Assembly: GCF_038433155.1 (NCBI RefSeq)
Contig: NZ_JBCDMW010000023.1
Span: forward strand, 93,614-157,613
DNA: 64,000 nucleotides
Direction: 5' to 3'
Source: Luteococcus sp038433155
Lineage (GTDB): Bacteria; Actinomycetota; Actinomycetes; Propionibacteriales; Propionibacteriaceae
The first letter of the stretch is position 1. The number at the start of each line of letters is the position of its first letter. Shown piece by piece: positions 1 through 8,586 of this stretch. The notes beneath the pieces are model-generated. The model saw only the letters and a program-made list of their open reading frames with translations. It was not told where the DNA came from and ran no database searches. The translations under genes and the position numbers were made by a program.

Positions 1-2400
1 TCTCGCAAGCTGGGCAGCAATGCCTACCACTTGGCCTGGTTCGGTGCGTTGAGTGTGCTCTGCGGCCTGCTGGTCGCCGGGCTCGCCCTTCCCGCCGCCT
101 TCCTCACCGGCTCGGTGGTCAAGGCTGGCGCCAACTCCCTGGAGGCGCTGCCCGCCGACCTGACCATCGGTCAGCAGTCGGAGCGGTCCAAGGTGCTGAT
201 GGCCGATGGCAGCACGCTGGCCGAATTCTATGCCGAGAACCGCGTCTACGTGCCGCTGAACAAGATCGCCCCCATCATGCAGGTGGCCCAGGTGGCAATC
301 GAGGACGACCGCTTCTTCGAGCACGGCGCCATCGACTTCAAGGGCACCGCCCGTGCCGCGGTCCGCAGCGCGTCGGGTTCCACGCAGGGCGGCTCCACCC
401 TGACCCAGCAGTACGTGAAGCAGGTGCAGATCGAGGCGGCCGTCGTCGCCAATGACAAGGAGGCCCAGGCGGCGGCCACCGAGCAGACCCTGACCCGCAA
501 GGTGCGCGAACTTCGCTATGCGGTGGCGGTGGAGAAGAAGCTCACCAAGAAGCAGATCCTCGAGCGCTACATGAACATCGCCTACTACGGCGCCAACGCC
601 TATGGCGTCGAGGCCGCCTCCCGCCGCTACTTCAACACCACGGCCGCCAAGCTCACCCTGGGTCAGGCCGCAATGCTGGCCGGCCTGGTGCAGAACCCGG
701 CCGCCACCGACCCGATCAACAACCCCACCGCCGCAATCAACCGGCGCAACATCGTGCTGAACCGGATGGTGGAGCTGAAGAAGATCACACCGGCGCAGGC
801 CGAAGCCGCCAAGAAGGAGGGCTTCGACAAGTCCAAGGTGCAGACGCCGCCCAATGACTGCGTCTCCTCCCGCTTCCAGACCCTGTGTCTGTACGTGAAG
901 AATGTGCTGCTCAGTGACGACTTCAAGGTGCTCGGCAAGACCCGGGACGAGCGACTGGGCGCGCTCCAGCGTGGTGGCCTGACCATCAAGACCCTGATTG
1001 ACCCGCAGGCCCAGGCGGCCGCCGAGAAGGCGGTGAACCGGGTGATCGCCCCCACCGACCCGTTCATCTCCACCGCGGTGCTGATCCAGCCCAAGAGCGG
1101 CCTGATCGTTGCGATGGCGCAGAACCGGACCAAGATCGGCACCAAGCCGGGCCAGACCTGGTACAACTACTCGGTCGACGCCAGCCATGGCGGCGCGGAG
1201 GGTTACCAGGCTGGCTCCACCTTCAAGACCTTCACCGTGGCGGCCGCCCTGCAGAAGGGGATCACTCCGAGTCGGAGGTACAACGCGCAGGCCCGGATGA
1301 ACTTCAAGGGGTCAACCTTCCGGGCCTGCAACGGCCCCTACACCGTCGGTGACTTCCCGGTGAAGAACTCCACCGGAGCCAATGGTGTGATGGACATGCG
1401 CAAGGCCACCGAGATGTCGGTGAACACCTACTTTGTCCAGTTGTCCAAGGATGTCGGTCTGTGCAATGTGGTCAAGATGGCCCAGGCCGTCGGCGCCAAG
1501 CGCGCCAATGGCAAGGACATGATCAAGGACAAGGTCAGCGCCGACGTCAACGGCGGCTACGACAACATCGCGTCGTTCACCCTGGGCCCGGTGGAGGTCA
1601 CCCCGCTGTCCATGGCCGAGGCCTATGCCACCTTCGCCAACCGCGGGATCCACTGCAATCCGAACATCGTCGCCTCGGTGACCACCAAGGCCGGCAAGAC
1701 CGTGTCCGCCCCCGGCGGTGATTGCAAGCGGGTGATCGAGCCGCAGATCGCCGATGGCGTCAGCCAGGTCCTGCAGGGCGTGATCAACAATGGCACCGCC
1801 CGCCGGGCGCACCTGAATGATGACCGGGACCAGGCCGCCAAGACCGGTACCACGGACTCCGCCGAGGCGGTGTGGCTGGCCGGCTACACCCCGGACATGG
1901 CCGGCGTGTCCATGATCGCCGCGGACAAGCAGGCTCCGCAGTACAAGGGCAGGGAGCGCCGCTCGATCACCGGGCGCACGGCGCACGGCACGGACTGCGG
2001 TGGGGGCTGCACCCTGGAGGGCTCGGGCTCGGGCGACGCCGGCCTGATCTGGAAGGCCGCCATGTCCGCGGCCCTGGCCGACGTGGATTCCCCCGGCAAG
2101 TTCGTCGAGCCGGGCTCTGACGTCACCGAGGGCAAGAGGGTGGAACTGCCCGACATCGAGGGCATGGGTCTGCAGGACGCGATGGCCGCCGTCGAGGCCG
2201 CCGGTTTCAGCACCGAGACGGTGGAGCAGTACAGCTCCCGCCCGGAGGGCACCTACCTGTACGCCTCCCCCAACAGCGGCACCTACCCAACCAGCCGGGT
2301 GATCCAGTTCTACGTCTCCAAGGGCCCGCGCCCCGCCAAGACGACGCCAAGCAAGCCGAGCAGCAAGAAGCCCGCCGCCTCCGCGAAGAAGTCCCGATGA
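1..2400 (+). CDS. Class A penicillin-binding protein (PonA-like), 5' end outside the window
   Basis: Bifunctional murein synthase that polymerises and cross-links peptidoglycan at the outer face of the membrane. The frame is open from base 1, so the true start probably lies upstream; the first in-window start is TTG at 31. In order there is an N-terminal membrane anchor, a glycosyltransferase-51 domain (EDDRFFEH and GGSTLTQQYVKQ), then a transpeptidase domain with the nucleophile in GSTFKTF, an SVN motif and KTGTT. A single C-terminal PASTA-type segment (VELPDIEGMGLQDAM onward) and a Lys/Pro/Ser-rich tail follow. This order is typical of actinobacterial PonA proteins. The stop overlaps the next start (ATGA), so the two genes are translationally coupled. 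Family call is firm; choice between PonA1- and PonA2-type is open. Confidence 0.93.
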   Translation, partial: SRKLGSNAYHLAWFGALSVLCGLLVAGLALPAAFLTGSVVKAGANSLEALPADLTIGQQSERSKVLMADGSTLAEFYAENRVYVPLNKIAPIMQVAQVAIEDDRFFEHGAIDFKGTARAAVRSASGSTQGGSTLTQQYVKQVQIEAAVVANDKEAQAAATEQTLTRKVRELRYAVAVEKKLTKKQILERYMNIAYYGANAYGVEAASRRYFNTTAAKLTLGQAAMLAGLVQNPAATDPINNPTAAINRRNIVLNRMVELKKITPAQAEAAKKEGFDKSKVQTPPNDCVSSRFQTLCLYVKNVLLSDDFKVLGKTRDERLGALQRGGLTIKTLIDPQAQAAAEKAVNRVIAPTDPFISTAVLIQPKSGLIVAMAQNRTKIGTKPGQTWYNYSVDASHGGAEGYQAGSTFKTFTVAAALQKGITPSRRYNAQARMNFKGSTFRACNGPYTVGDFPVKNSTGANGVMDMRKATEMSVNTYFVQLSKDVGLCNVVKMAQAVGAKRANGKDMIKDKVSADVNGGYDNIASFTLGPVEVTPLSMAEAYATFANRGIHCNPNIVASVTTKAGKTVSAPGGDCKRVIEPQIADGVSQVLQGVINNGTARRAHLNDDRDQAAKTGTTDSAEAVWLAGYTPDMAGVSMIAADKQAPQYKGRERRSITGRTAHGTDCGGGCTLEGSGSGDAGLIWKAAMSAALADVDSPGKFVEPGSDVTEGKRVELPDIEGMGLQDAMAAVEAAGFSTETVEQYSSRPEGTYLYASPNSGTYPTSRVIQFYVSKGPRPAKTTPSKPSSKKPAASAKKSR

Positions 2401-3308
2401 GGCCCCTGGCCGGGGCCGTGGCCGGCACCGTGGCCGCTGGCTCGGCCGCCTTGGGCTACGGCCTGTGGGAGGCCCGGCAGTTCACCCTGCAGCGGGTGGC
2501 GGTACCGGTGCTCCCACCGGGCCAGGAGCCCATCCGGGTGCTGCACCTGAGCGACATCCACCTGCTGCCCCGGCAACGGTCCAAGTTGGAGTGGATCAGC
2601 AAGCTGGCGGAGCTGCGGCCGGACCTGGTGGTCAACACCGGGGACAACTTCTGTTCCCCCGACGCCATCGAGCCGCTGCTGGCGGCCTGGGGAGGGCTTC
2701 TGGATGTCCCCGGCGTCTTCGTCTTCGGGTCCAATGACTACACGATGCCGGGCTTCAAGAACCCGGCGAAGTACCTGGCCGGCCCCTCCCAGGTGCACGA
2801 GCACTCCAAGCCAGCCCTGCCCTTCGATGACCTGCGGGCGGCCATGACCTCGCGCGGCTGGGCGGACCTCAACCAGCGTCGGGCCGGGCTGGAGGTGGCC
2901 GGGCGACGGATCGCCTTCCGCGGCACGGACGACGCCCACCTGGGCCGGGACGACTACTCCGAGGTGGCCGGCCCCGCGCTGGACGGCTTCGACCTGAACG
3001 TTGCCGTCACGCACGCCCCTTACCTGCGGCTCTTGGACGCGATGACCGCCGACGGGATGGACCTGATCTTCGCCGGGCACACCCATGGCGGTCAGGTCTG
3101 CCTGCCCTTCAAGGGGGCGCTGGTGACCAACTGCGACCTGGACACCGAGCGGGTCAAGGGCGTCAGCACCCACGCCGTGACCGGCGAGGACGGCGTCGAG
3201 CACTCCAGCTGGCTGCACGTCTCCGCCGGTCTGGGCTCCTCCCCCTTTGCGCCCTACCGGATTGCCTGCCGCCCGGAGGCGACGCTGCTCACCCTGGTCA
3301 GCCGCTGA
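2397..3308 (+). CDS. Calcineurin-like metallophosphoesterase, membrane-anchored
   Basis: Predicted metal-dependent phosphoesterase of the YkuE/YaeI-like type; the substrate is unknown. Metal-binding motifs appear in family order: LHLSDIHLLP, NTGDNF, GSNDY (in the place of the usual GNHD), VTHAP and FAGHTHGGQV. The N-terminus has a short hydrophobic Ala/Gly-rich segment consistent with an anchor. The length of 303 aa is normal for the family. The start is fixed by the ATGA overlap with the penicillin-binding protein, and this gene pairing is common in actinobacteria, which suggests an envelope-related role (inference). The Asn-His-Asp change to Ser-Asn-Asp leaves the metal-binding Asn in place. 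Confidence 0.9.
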   Translation: MRPLAGAVAGTVAAGSAALGYGLWEARQFTLQRVAVPVLPPGQEPIRVLHLSDIHLLPRQRSKLEWISKLAELRPDLVVNTGDNFCSPDAIEPLLAAWGGLLDVPGVFVFGSNDYTMPGFKNPAKYLAGPSQVHEHSKPALPFDDLRAAMTSRGWADLNQRRAGLEVAGRRIAFRGTDDAHLGRDDYSEVAGPALDGFDLNVAVTHAPYLRLLDAMTADGMDLIFAGHTHGGQVCLPFKGALVTNCDLDTERVKGVSTHAVTGEDGVEHSSWLHVSAGLGSSPFAPYRIACRPEATLLTLVSR

Positions 3309-3412
3309 CCGACTCCGCTCCGCCCCTCGACAGAAGCACCAGCCAGCCACCACCCCTGAGGCACCAGCCCAACCACGGCCGCCGAGCCTGCCGAGGCCCA
3401 AGCAGGGCCGAA

Positions 3413-3442
3413 TTGGTTCTCCAGCCCAATCTGGGCTACAGT
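3413..3442 (+). promoter_or_regulatory. Probable promoter of tRNA-Pro
   Basis: A -35-like TTGGTT (3413-3418) and a -10-like TACAGT (3437-3442) are separated by 18 bp. Transcription would start near 3449, about 25 nt before the tRNA. Matches are partial, as is usual in high-GC actinobacteria. Confidence 0.45.
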
Positions 3443-3473
3443 TGTCCACGGCCTTCGGGCCGAATTGCAGTAC

Positions 3474-3548
<75 letters not shown>

Positions 3549-3638
3549 GAGGAGTACGGCCGAAAGCTTGCTTTCGAGGCGTACGACGAGGAAGGGGTAG
3601 TAGGGCGCAAGCCCGATACCCCGACTGAGCAGGAAGCT

Positions 3639-3669
3639 GATCCCGGGACATCACAGATGTCCCGGGATC
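3639..3669 (+). terminator. Intrinsic terminator-like hairpin downstream of tRNA-Pro
   Basis: A perfect 14-bp stem (GATCCCGGGACATC with its complement) closes a 3-nt ACA loop and is followed by TTCTGTGT. It probably ends the tRNA transcript. The U-tract is weak, as is usual in this group. Confidence 0.75.
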
Positions 3670-3830
3670 TTCTGTGTCCGCCCTGGCGGTCAGCCGTCCA
3701 ATTTACTGAAGGTCTGCTGGCTCGCCACGGAACACGCCCATGAAAGACTCCCCTGACAAGTAGGAACGCAGGAAGCCTGTGGTCTATCCACAGCACTTAA
3801 TACTGAACAACTGAAAACGGGCTTTCCGGA

Positions 3831-3859
3831 TTGCGCAGCTCTGACGGTCCCCATAGAGT
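3831..3859 (+). promoter_or_regulatory. Probable promoter of the 6C-like RNA
   Basis: TTGCGC (3831-3836) and TAGAGT (3854-3859) have an exact 17-bp spacer. The predicted start (about 3866) lies directly before the first C-loop hairpin, which supports + strand transcription. Confidence 0.5.
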
Positions 3860-3865
3860 TGTTCA

Positions 3866-3997
3866 CAGATGACGAACCCCCGAGCGTCATCGAACAGTGG
3901 GAGCAGCAACCCCCCGAGTGTTGCTCCCCGACGTAGGTCTCGAACCCCCGAGCGAGACCTGCACCATGAAAGGCCCCGGCTTCCGCCGGGGCCTTTC
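3866..3997 (+). ncRNA. 6C-type small RNA with three C-rich-loop hairpins
   Basis: Three consecutive hairpins have unrelated stems but near-identical loops. Hairpin 1 pairs 3868-3874 with 3885-3891 around AACCCCCGAG. Hairpin 2 pairs 3899-3907 with 3920-3928 (one G.U) around AACCCCCCGAGT. Hairpin 3 pairs 3935-3942 with 3953-3960 around AACCCCCGAG. A strong terminator hairpin ends the unit. Conserved stem-loops exposing runs of about six cytosines define the actinobacterial 6C RNA family, which in mycobacteria is reported to act on G-rich ribosome binding sites. Here there are three such loops rather than the usual two, with 5, 6 and 5 Cs. The extent is inferred from the promoter and terminator positions. 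Confidence 0.75.
3968..3997 (+). terminator. Terminator of the 6C-like RNA
   Basis: A 13-bp stem GAAAGGCCCCGGC / GCCGGGGCCTTTC closes a TTCC tetraloop directly after the third C-loop hairpin. Confidence 0.8.
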
Positions 3998-4050
3998 TGC
4001 ATGTGCTGGCCCGACCCCGACACCAAGCTGTTCGAGGACTCCGCCCGATC

Positions 4051-4107
4051 CAGCGGCAGGAGGGGTACCCGGCATCATGGTGTCACCGGATACCCCTCCT
4101 GCCGCTG
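4051..4107 (-). terminator. Terminator of the lysC-murJ transcript
   Basis: A 17-bp perfect inverted repeat (4051-4067 with 4091-4107) with a further inner CCGG/CCGG pair lies just beyond the murJ stop on the minus strand. The loop is 23 nt. Confidence 0.65.
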
Positions 4108-4121
4108 ATCTGGCAGGCCCC

Positions 4122-5876
4122 TCAGCGGCCGCCGACGGGCAGGCGTCGCAGCACGGGAGCCAGCAGGTCGTCGACCTCACGGATGTGCATCAGCCGAGCG
4201 CCGGCCAGGAAGACCAGGCCGAAGCACAGCCCCGACACCGCGCAGGTGACCAGGGACAGCAGCCAGCCAGCGCCGAAGCCGCGCATGCCGTAGACCGCCA
4301 GCCAGGCCACCACTCCGGCAGCCACCGAGGCGATCGCCAGCCGGGTCCACAGCCGCACCACGGAGCGCAGCCCCAGGCCGCCCAGCTGGCGTCGGGCAAT
4401 GGCCATCCAGAGCAGTGCCTGGGCCCAGTTGCCCACCACCAGGCCGACGGCAATGAGCGGCAGCACCCAGCGGTCGGGCAGCAGCCACAGGCCGAGCAGG
4501 GCGGAGAACACCTGGACCAGGGTCAGGAAGCCCTGGTAGTAGAAGTTGGCCTTGCCCTCCTCCCGGGCATAGCAGTAGCGCTGCTGCAGCACGCTGATGC
4601 CGTAGCCCAGGGTGCCCAGGGCCATGATCCGCAGGGCCAGCACCACCGGCTCGGCCTGCCCCGGGGGGAGCCGCAGCATCACGTTGACCACCGGCTCCGC
4701 CATCGCGATCATCGCGGCGCTGGCCGGGATCACCGCCACCGCGGGAGTGCTCAGCGCCCGCACCAGCAGCCGCCGCAGGCCGCGGACGTCGCCGGCCTGC
4801 CAGGTGCGGCTCATCTGCGGGAAGAGCGCGGTCAGGATGCTCACCGTGATCAGGCCGTGCGGCAGGGTGAAGATCAGGTAGGCGAAGTTGTAGGAGGCGA
4901 AGCCGCCGACGTGGGGCACGTCGGGCAGGCTGGTCAGCACCACCTGCACCACGAAGCCGCCGGCCAGGGAGACCAGCAGGGCGCTCAGGGTCCAGCCCAC
5001 CATCTTGGAGGCCGAACCCAGCCCCGACCCCCGCAGCCCGAAGCGCGGCCGGTAACGGAAGCCGCTCTGGATCAGCGGCGGCACCAGGATCAGGGCCTGG
5101 ACCGCGATGCCCAGGGTGGTGGAGCCGGCCAGCGTCCACACCATCGGCATGGTCCAGGTGGCGGGATCGGTCTGCAGACCCCACTTCCACAGGAAGAAGC
5201 CCAAGCCGGCTATCTGCACCACATTGGCCAGCGCGGGCGCCCACATGAAGGAAGCAAACCGGTCCCGGGCGTTGAGCACATTGCCCAGCACGGAGTAGAG
5301 GCCGTAGAAGAGCACCTGCGGCATGCAGATCAGGCCGAACAGGATGGACAGGTGCAGCGCAGTGCCGGTCTGGCTGTTGGTGGCCCGGATCAACCACGGC
5401 GAGGCGGCCGTGCCCACCACGCCCAGGGCGCCGATGGCCAGGAAGGCGGCCGTCAGCAGCTTGTCGACGTAGACCCGGCCACCATCCTCGTGCTTCATCG
5501 CGGCGGTCATCTGCGGGATCAGCACCGCATTGAGCACGCCCGCATTCAGCACGATCAGCAGGTAGTTGGGCATGGTGTTGGCGACGTTGAAGGCCGTCGC
5601 CACCGCCGAGGCGGCAACCACCTGGGCGAACAGGAACTGCCGACCCAGCCCCAGGATCCGGCTGGCCAGAGAACCCATCGCCATCAGGGCGCTGTTGCGC
5701 GCCACAGAGTTCTTGTTCGCCCCACCTGACGGGGCCTCGACGGGCCCGGTCGACGTGGTCGTCTCCGGGGCGTCGGCCGGCTCGGCCGCCGGAGCTGGCT
5801 CTGCAGCCACCGCGGGGGCAGGCCCGGCCGCCGAGACGGCCGAGCCTGTCGCGGTCGGTTCCTCGGCCTTGGTCAC
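4122..5876 (-). CDS. murJ: Lipid II flippase MurJ (MviN family)
   Basis: A polytopic membrane protein predicted to move lipid II from the inner to the outer face of the cytoplasmic membrane. After about 60 Ala/Pro/Glu/Thr-rich residues comes the family entry signature SVARNSALMAMGSLASRILG. Hydrophobic helices then run to near the C-terminus, consistent with about 14 spans. At 584 aa it lacks the long pseudokinase extension of mycobacterial MviN. The GTG start at 5876 overlaps the lysC stop (GTGA), giving direct translational coupling. An unusual feature is that the partner is lysC rather than a cell-wall or tRNA-modification gene. The disordered N-terminus could be partly non-coding if a later start is used, but the overlap favours this start. 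Confidence 0.88.
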   Translation of the reverse strand: MTKAEEPTATGSAVSAAGPAPAVAAEPAPAAEPADAPETTTSTGPVEAPSGGANKNSVARNSALMAMGSLASRILGLGRQFLFAQVVAASAVATAFNVANTMPNYLLIVLNAGVLNAVLIPQMTAAMKHEDGGRVYVDKLLTAAFLAIGALGVVGTAASPWLIRATNSQTGTALHLSILFGLICMPQVLFYGLYSVLGNVLNARDRFASFMWAPALANVVQIAGLGFFLWKWGLQTDPATWTMPMVWTLAGSTTLGIAVQALILVPPLIQSGFRYRPRFGLRGSGLGSASKMVGWTLSALLVSLAGGFVVQVVLTSLPDVPHVGGFASYNFAYLIFTLPHGLITVSILTALFPQMSRTWQAGDVRGLRRLLVRALSTPAVAVIPASAAMIAMAEPVVNVMLRLPPGQAEPVVLALRIMALGTLGYGISVLQQRYCYAREEGKANFYYQGFLTLVQVFSALLGLWLLPDRWVLPLIAVGLVVGNWAQALLWMAIARRQLGGLGLRSVVRLWTRLAIASVAAGVVAWLAVYGMRGFGAGWLLSLVTCAVSGLCFGLVFLAGARLMHIREVDDLLAPVLRRLPVGGR

Positions 5877-7138
5877 CGGCCGGTGCCGGCGTAGACCACG
5901 GCCTCCCCATCGGCGTCGAGGCCGAAGGCGGTGTGGGCCGCGCGCACCGCATTGTCCACGTGATCGGCATCCACCACTACGGAGATCCGGATCTCCGAGG
6001 TGCTGATCATGTCGATGTTGATGTCCGCGTCGGACAGGCTGCGGAAGAACTTGGCGGTCACGCCCGGGTGCGAGCGCATCCCGACACCGATCACCGAGAC
6101 CTTGCCGATCCGGTCGTCGTAGAGCAGTTCCTGGAAGCCGATCTTGTCCTTCATCATGTTCAGCACCTCGATCGCCTTGCGGCCGTCGCTGCTGGGCAGG
6201 GTGAAGGAGATGTCGGTGCGGCCGCTGGCCACCTCGGAGACGTTCTGCACGATCATGTCGATGTTGATCTCGGCGCGGGCGATGGTGTCGAAGATCTCGG
6301 CGGCCTCGCCGGGACGGTCCGGCACCCCGGCGACGGTGATCTTCGCCTCGTGGCGGTCATGGGCGACGCCGGTGATCAGTGCTTGTTCCATCGGATTTCC
6401 TTCGGAGAGGTCCTTCACCCAGGTGCCGGGCTTGTCAGAGAAGGACGAACGGACATGAACGGGGACATTCTCGCGGCGGGCATATTCCACGCAGCGCAGG
6501 TGCAGGATCTTGGCGCCATTGGCGGCCATCTCCAGCATCTCCTCGTAGCTGATCTCGGGGATGTGGCGGGCGCCGGGGACGATCCGCGGGTCGGCGGTGA
6601 AGACCCCGTCGACGTCGGAGTAGATCTCACAGAACTCGGCGCCCAACGCGGCGGCCAGGGCGACGGCGGTGGTGTCCGAGGCGCCACGGCCCAGGGTTGT
6701 GACGTCCTTGGTGGTCTGGGAAACCCCCTGGAATCCCGCCACGATCACCACATTGCCGTCCTCAAGGGCGGACTCGACCCGCCCCGGCGTGATGTCGATG
6801 ATCCGGGCGTCGCCGTGCGAGGCGGTGGTGATCACGCCGGCCTGGGAACCGGTGTAGCTGCGCGCCTCGGCTCCCAGGTCACTGAGCGCCATGGCCAGCA
6901 GGGCGGCCGACTGACGCTCGCCCGTGGTGAGCAGCATGTCCAGCTCCCGCGGCTTGGGCTGCGGGCTGACCTGCAGGGCAAGGTCCATCAGCTCGTCGGT
7001 GGTGTCCCCCATCGCGGAGATCACCACCACCACCTCATTGCCGGCCAGCTTGGCATTGAGAACCCGGCGCGCCACGCGCTTGATCGAGTCGGCATCCGCC
7101 ACCGACGATCCACCGAATTTCTGGACGATTCGTCCCAT
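5873..7138 (-). CDS. lysC: Aspartate kinase
   Basis: Phosphorylates aspartate as the first step towards lysine, threonine, methionine and diaminopimelate. The start ATG at 7138 is chosen because GGGAGGTGC precedes it, and because MGRIVQKFGGSSV is the canonical aspartokinase N-terminus. The open frame extends further upstream without support. The kinase domain covers about residues 1-245 and two ACT domains follow. At 421 aa it has the normal length of the actinobacterial alpha subunit. An internal start for a beta subunit is common in this family and could exist around the ACT region (inference). Downstream asd, the common partner, is absent; murJ follows with a 4-nt overlap. Confidence 0.96.
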   Translation of the reverse strand: MGRIVQKFGGSSVADADSIKRVARRVLNAKLAGNEVVVVISAMGDTTDELMDLALQVSPQPKPRELDMLLTTGERQSAALLAMALSDLGAEARSYTGSQAGVITTASHGDARIIDITPGRVESALEDGNVVIVAGFQGVSQTTKDVTTLGRGASDTTAVALAAALGAEFCEIYSDVDGVFTADPRIVPGARHIPEISYEEMLEMAANGAKILHLRCVEYARRENVPVHVRSSFSDKPGTWVKDLSEGNPMEQALITGVAHDRHEAKITVAGVPDRPGEAAEIFDTIARAEINIDMIVQNVSEVASGRTDISFTLPSSDGRKAIEVLNMMKDKIGFQELLYDDRIGKVSVIGVGMRSHPGVTAKFFRSLSDADINIDMISTSEIRISVVVDADHVDNAVRAAHTAFGLDADGEAVVYAGTGR

Positions 7139-7272
7139 CGCACCTCCCAGTTGCCGGCCACCCGTCGTGGGCGCGCCGCGCACCACTGTACCGAGCAAGA
7201 CTGCGCCCACCGGGGAGATCCGACGAGTGGAAGCCGGGAGACGCGGGCCGGATCCCGGGGCCCGGGGGCGGC

Positions 7273-7362
7273 ACACAATATTTGCGGCAGGTCAGTTGCC
7301 CCACTTCCGGGAGCCCGTGGGATTGCAATTCTGGGTCATCTGACCTGCCGCAAATATTGTGT
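7273..7362. repeat. Long perfect inverted repeat (23-bp arms, 44-nt centre)
   Basis: The arms 7273-7295 and 7340-7362 are exact reverse complements. They include an A/T-rich stretch (CAATATTTG) that is atypical of the surroundings. The element occupies the 314-bp gap between divergent lysC and the DUF1707 gene; nothing else recognisable was seen there. It could be a small non-autonomous mobile element, a regulatory cruciform, or a transcript-protecting hairpin. The length of the centre argues against a simple terminator. Confidence 0.7.
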
Positions 7363-7452
7363 CAGACCTCAAGGCACCCACCGGGATTCGGCCGTTGGGG
7401 ACCGTCAGAGCGACGCCCGAGGCCGAACCGGGCAAGATCTAGGCTGGGCTGC

Positions 7453-7899
7453 ATGGAGGAATTGACGCCCAAGCCCTACCGGATCGGCGACGAGGAACGC
7501 GACCGCGCCGTCGGACAGTTGCGGGAGCATCATGCGGCGGGTCGGCTGGACGTCGCCGAGTTCGACGAGCGGATGGGCGCGGCCCTGGCCGCACGGACCA
7601 GCACGGAGCTGGCCGCCCTCTTCGACGACCTCCCGCCGCTGGACGGGCACCTGCCCGTCATCCCCACGGACCGTCCCGCCGAGATGGCACCGCGCTCCAG
7701 CAATGTCTGGAACTGGCGTCAGGGAGTCTCGGGAGCTGCTTTTCCGGCGGCGCTGGTGATCTGCTTCGCCACCGGCTGGCAGTACTGGTGGATCATGCTG
7801 ATCCCCATGGTGATCTCCGGGGCCCTGCTGGGCGGGCAGGGCAACCAGGACGACGAAGCCCCTGGGAAGGACGCGAAGTCACTTCCTGGGGGCTCGTGA
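7453..7899 (+). CDS. DUF1707 domain membrane protein
   Basis: A 148-aa protein. Its first 60 residues carry the DUF1707 pattern found in many small actinobacterial membrane proteins (RIGDEERDRAVGQLREHHAA then GRLDVAEFDERMGAALAA). About 30 linker residues and two closely spaced hydrophobic helices follow (near residues 95-130). The tail is charged. The start ATG at 7453 is chosen because the domain begins immediately and the upstream frame runs through the inverted repeat. Function is unknown; DUF1707 is often linked to surface signalling or regulation, but nothing here proves it. Confidence 0.88.
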   Translation: MEELTPKPYRIGDEERDRAVGQLREHHAAGRLDVAEFDERMGAALAARTSTELAALFDDLPPLDGHLPVIPTDRPAEMAPRSSNVWNWRQGVSGAAFPAALVICFATGWQYWWIMLIPMVISGALLGGQGNQDDEAPGKDAKSLPGGS

Positions 7900-7937
7900 G
7901 GGCTGGCGGCAACGCCCCGACAGGCGAGGATCGGGTG

Positions 7938-8216
7938 TCAGGCCAGCAGGTCCTGGTAGTCGGCGTTCTTGTCGATGTACTCCTTGATGAAGGGGCAGCT
8001 GGGCTTGACCTTCTTGCCGATGGTGCGGACCAGGTCAAGGGTCTGCTTGACCAGCTCGGTGCCCACGCCCTGGCCCTCGTACTCGGGGAAGACCTCGGTG
8101 TGGTGCAGGTCCAGGACATCGCCCTCGGGCTCGTAGCTGATGAAACCAGCCAGCTGACCGTCGGCGGCGGCCTCATAACGCTTCTTCTCGTTCTTCAGCG
8201 CAACAGTGATGTTCAT
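7938..8216 (-). CDS. Small GNAT-family N-acetyltransferase (YjdJ-like)
   Basis: A 92-aa minimal GCN5-related acetyltransferase. It has the short beta-strand arrangement FISYEPEGDVLDLHHTEV followed by the acetyl-CoA loop PEYEGQGVGTELV. The end, PSCPFIKEYIDKNADYQDLL, is the hallmark C-terminus of this small subfamily. Substrate is unknown. It is a paralogue of the gene just upstream (8270-8575), with the same length, motif order and PFxxxxxxKNxxYxDL ending, so the pair arose by tandem duplication. Confidence 0.88.
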   Translation of the reverse strand: MNITVALKNEKKRYEAAADGQLAGFISYEPEGDVLDLHHTEVFPEYEGQGVGTELVKQTLDLVRTIGKKVKPSCPFIKEYIDKNADYQDLLA

Positions 8217-8269
8217 GCCTCGATCCTGCCTGATTGCGCGGGCGATGGACAGAGGTTAAGCCAAGGGCG

Positions 8270-8575
8270 TCACTGGATGGGACGGGGTGGCAGGTGTCGC
8301 CGCAGGTCCGCGTACTCCGGGTTCTTGGTCAGGAAGTGCGCGACGAAGGGACAGCTGGAGACAATCCGGTCCCCGTCGGCCCGGATTCGGTCCAGCGACT
8401 GGCGCACCAGCTCGGTGGCCACCCCGCGGCCGGTGAACCGCTCGTCGACCTCGGTGCAGATGATGTCCAGCGAACCGTCCGGCAGGGGCCGATAGTCCAT
8501 GAAACCGGCCAGGGTGTCGGCCACCCAGGCCTCGTACCGGGTCTTGGCCAGGTTCAGCTCGACGGTCAGATCCAT
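8270..8575 (-). CDS. Small GNAT-family N-acetyltransferase, second copy
   Basis: A 101-aa paralogue of the adjacent downstream gene. The acetyl-CoA loop reads DERFTGRGVATELV and the end reads SSCPFVAHFLTKNPEYADL. A short extra tail (RRHLPPRPIQ) is absent from the sister copy. It lies 11 nt after the stop of the oxidoreductase gene on the same strand, so the three genes probably share a transcript. Substrate is unknown. Confidence 0.87.
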   Translation of the reverse strand: MDLTVELNLAKTRYEAWVADTLAGFMDYRPLPDGSLDIICTEVDERFTGRGVATELVRQSLDRIRADGDRIVSSCPFVAHFLTKNPEYADLRRHLPPRPIQ

Positions 8576-8586
8576 CGTCGCCCCGC

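Noticed and set aside
3897..5729. 610-aa + strand frame opposite murJ
   Set aside because: Gln/His/Gly-rich shadow of the murJ coding strand with no domain motifs; it also runs through the 6C-like RNA.
7139..7276. 46-residue N-terminal extension of LysC
   Set aside because: A strong ribosome binding site and the canonical MGRIVQKFGG start lie downstream; the extension enters the inverted repeat.
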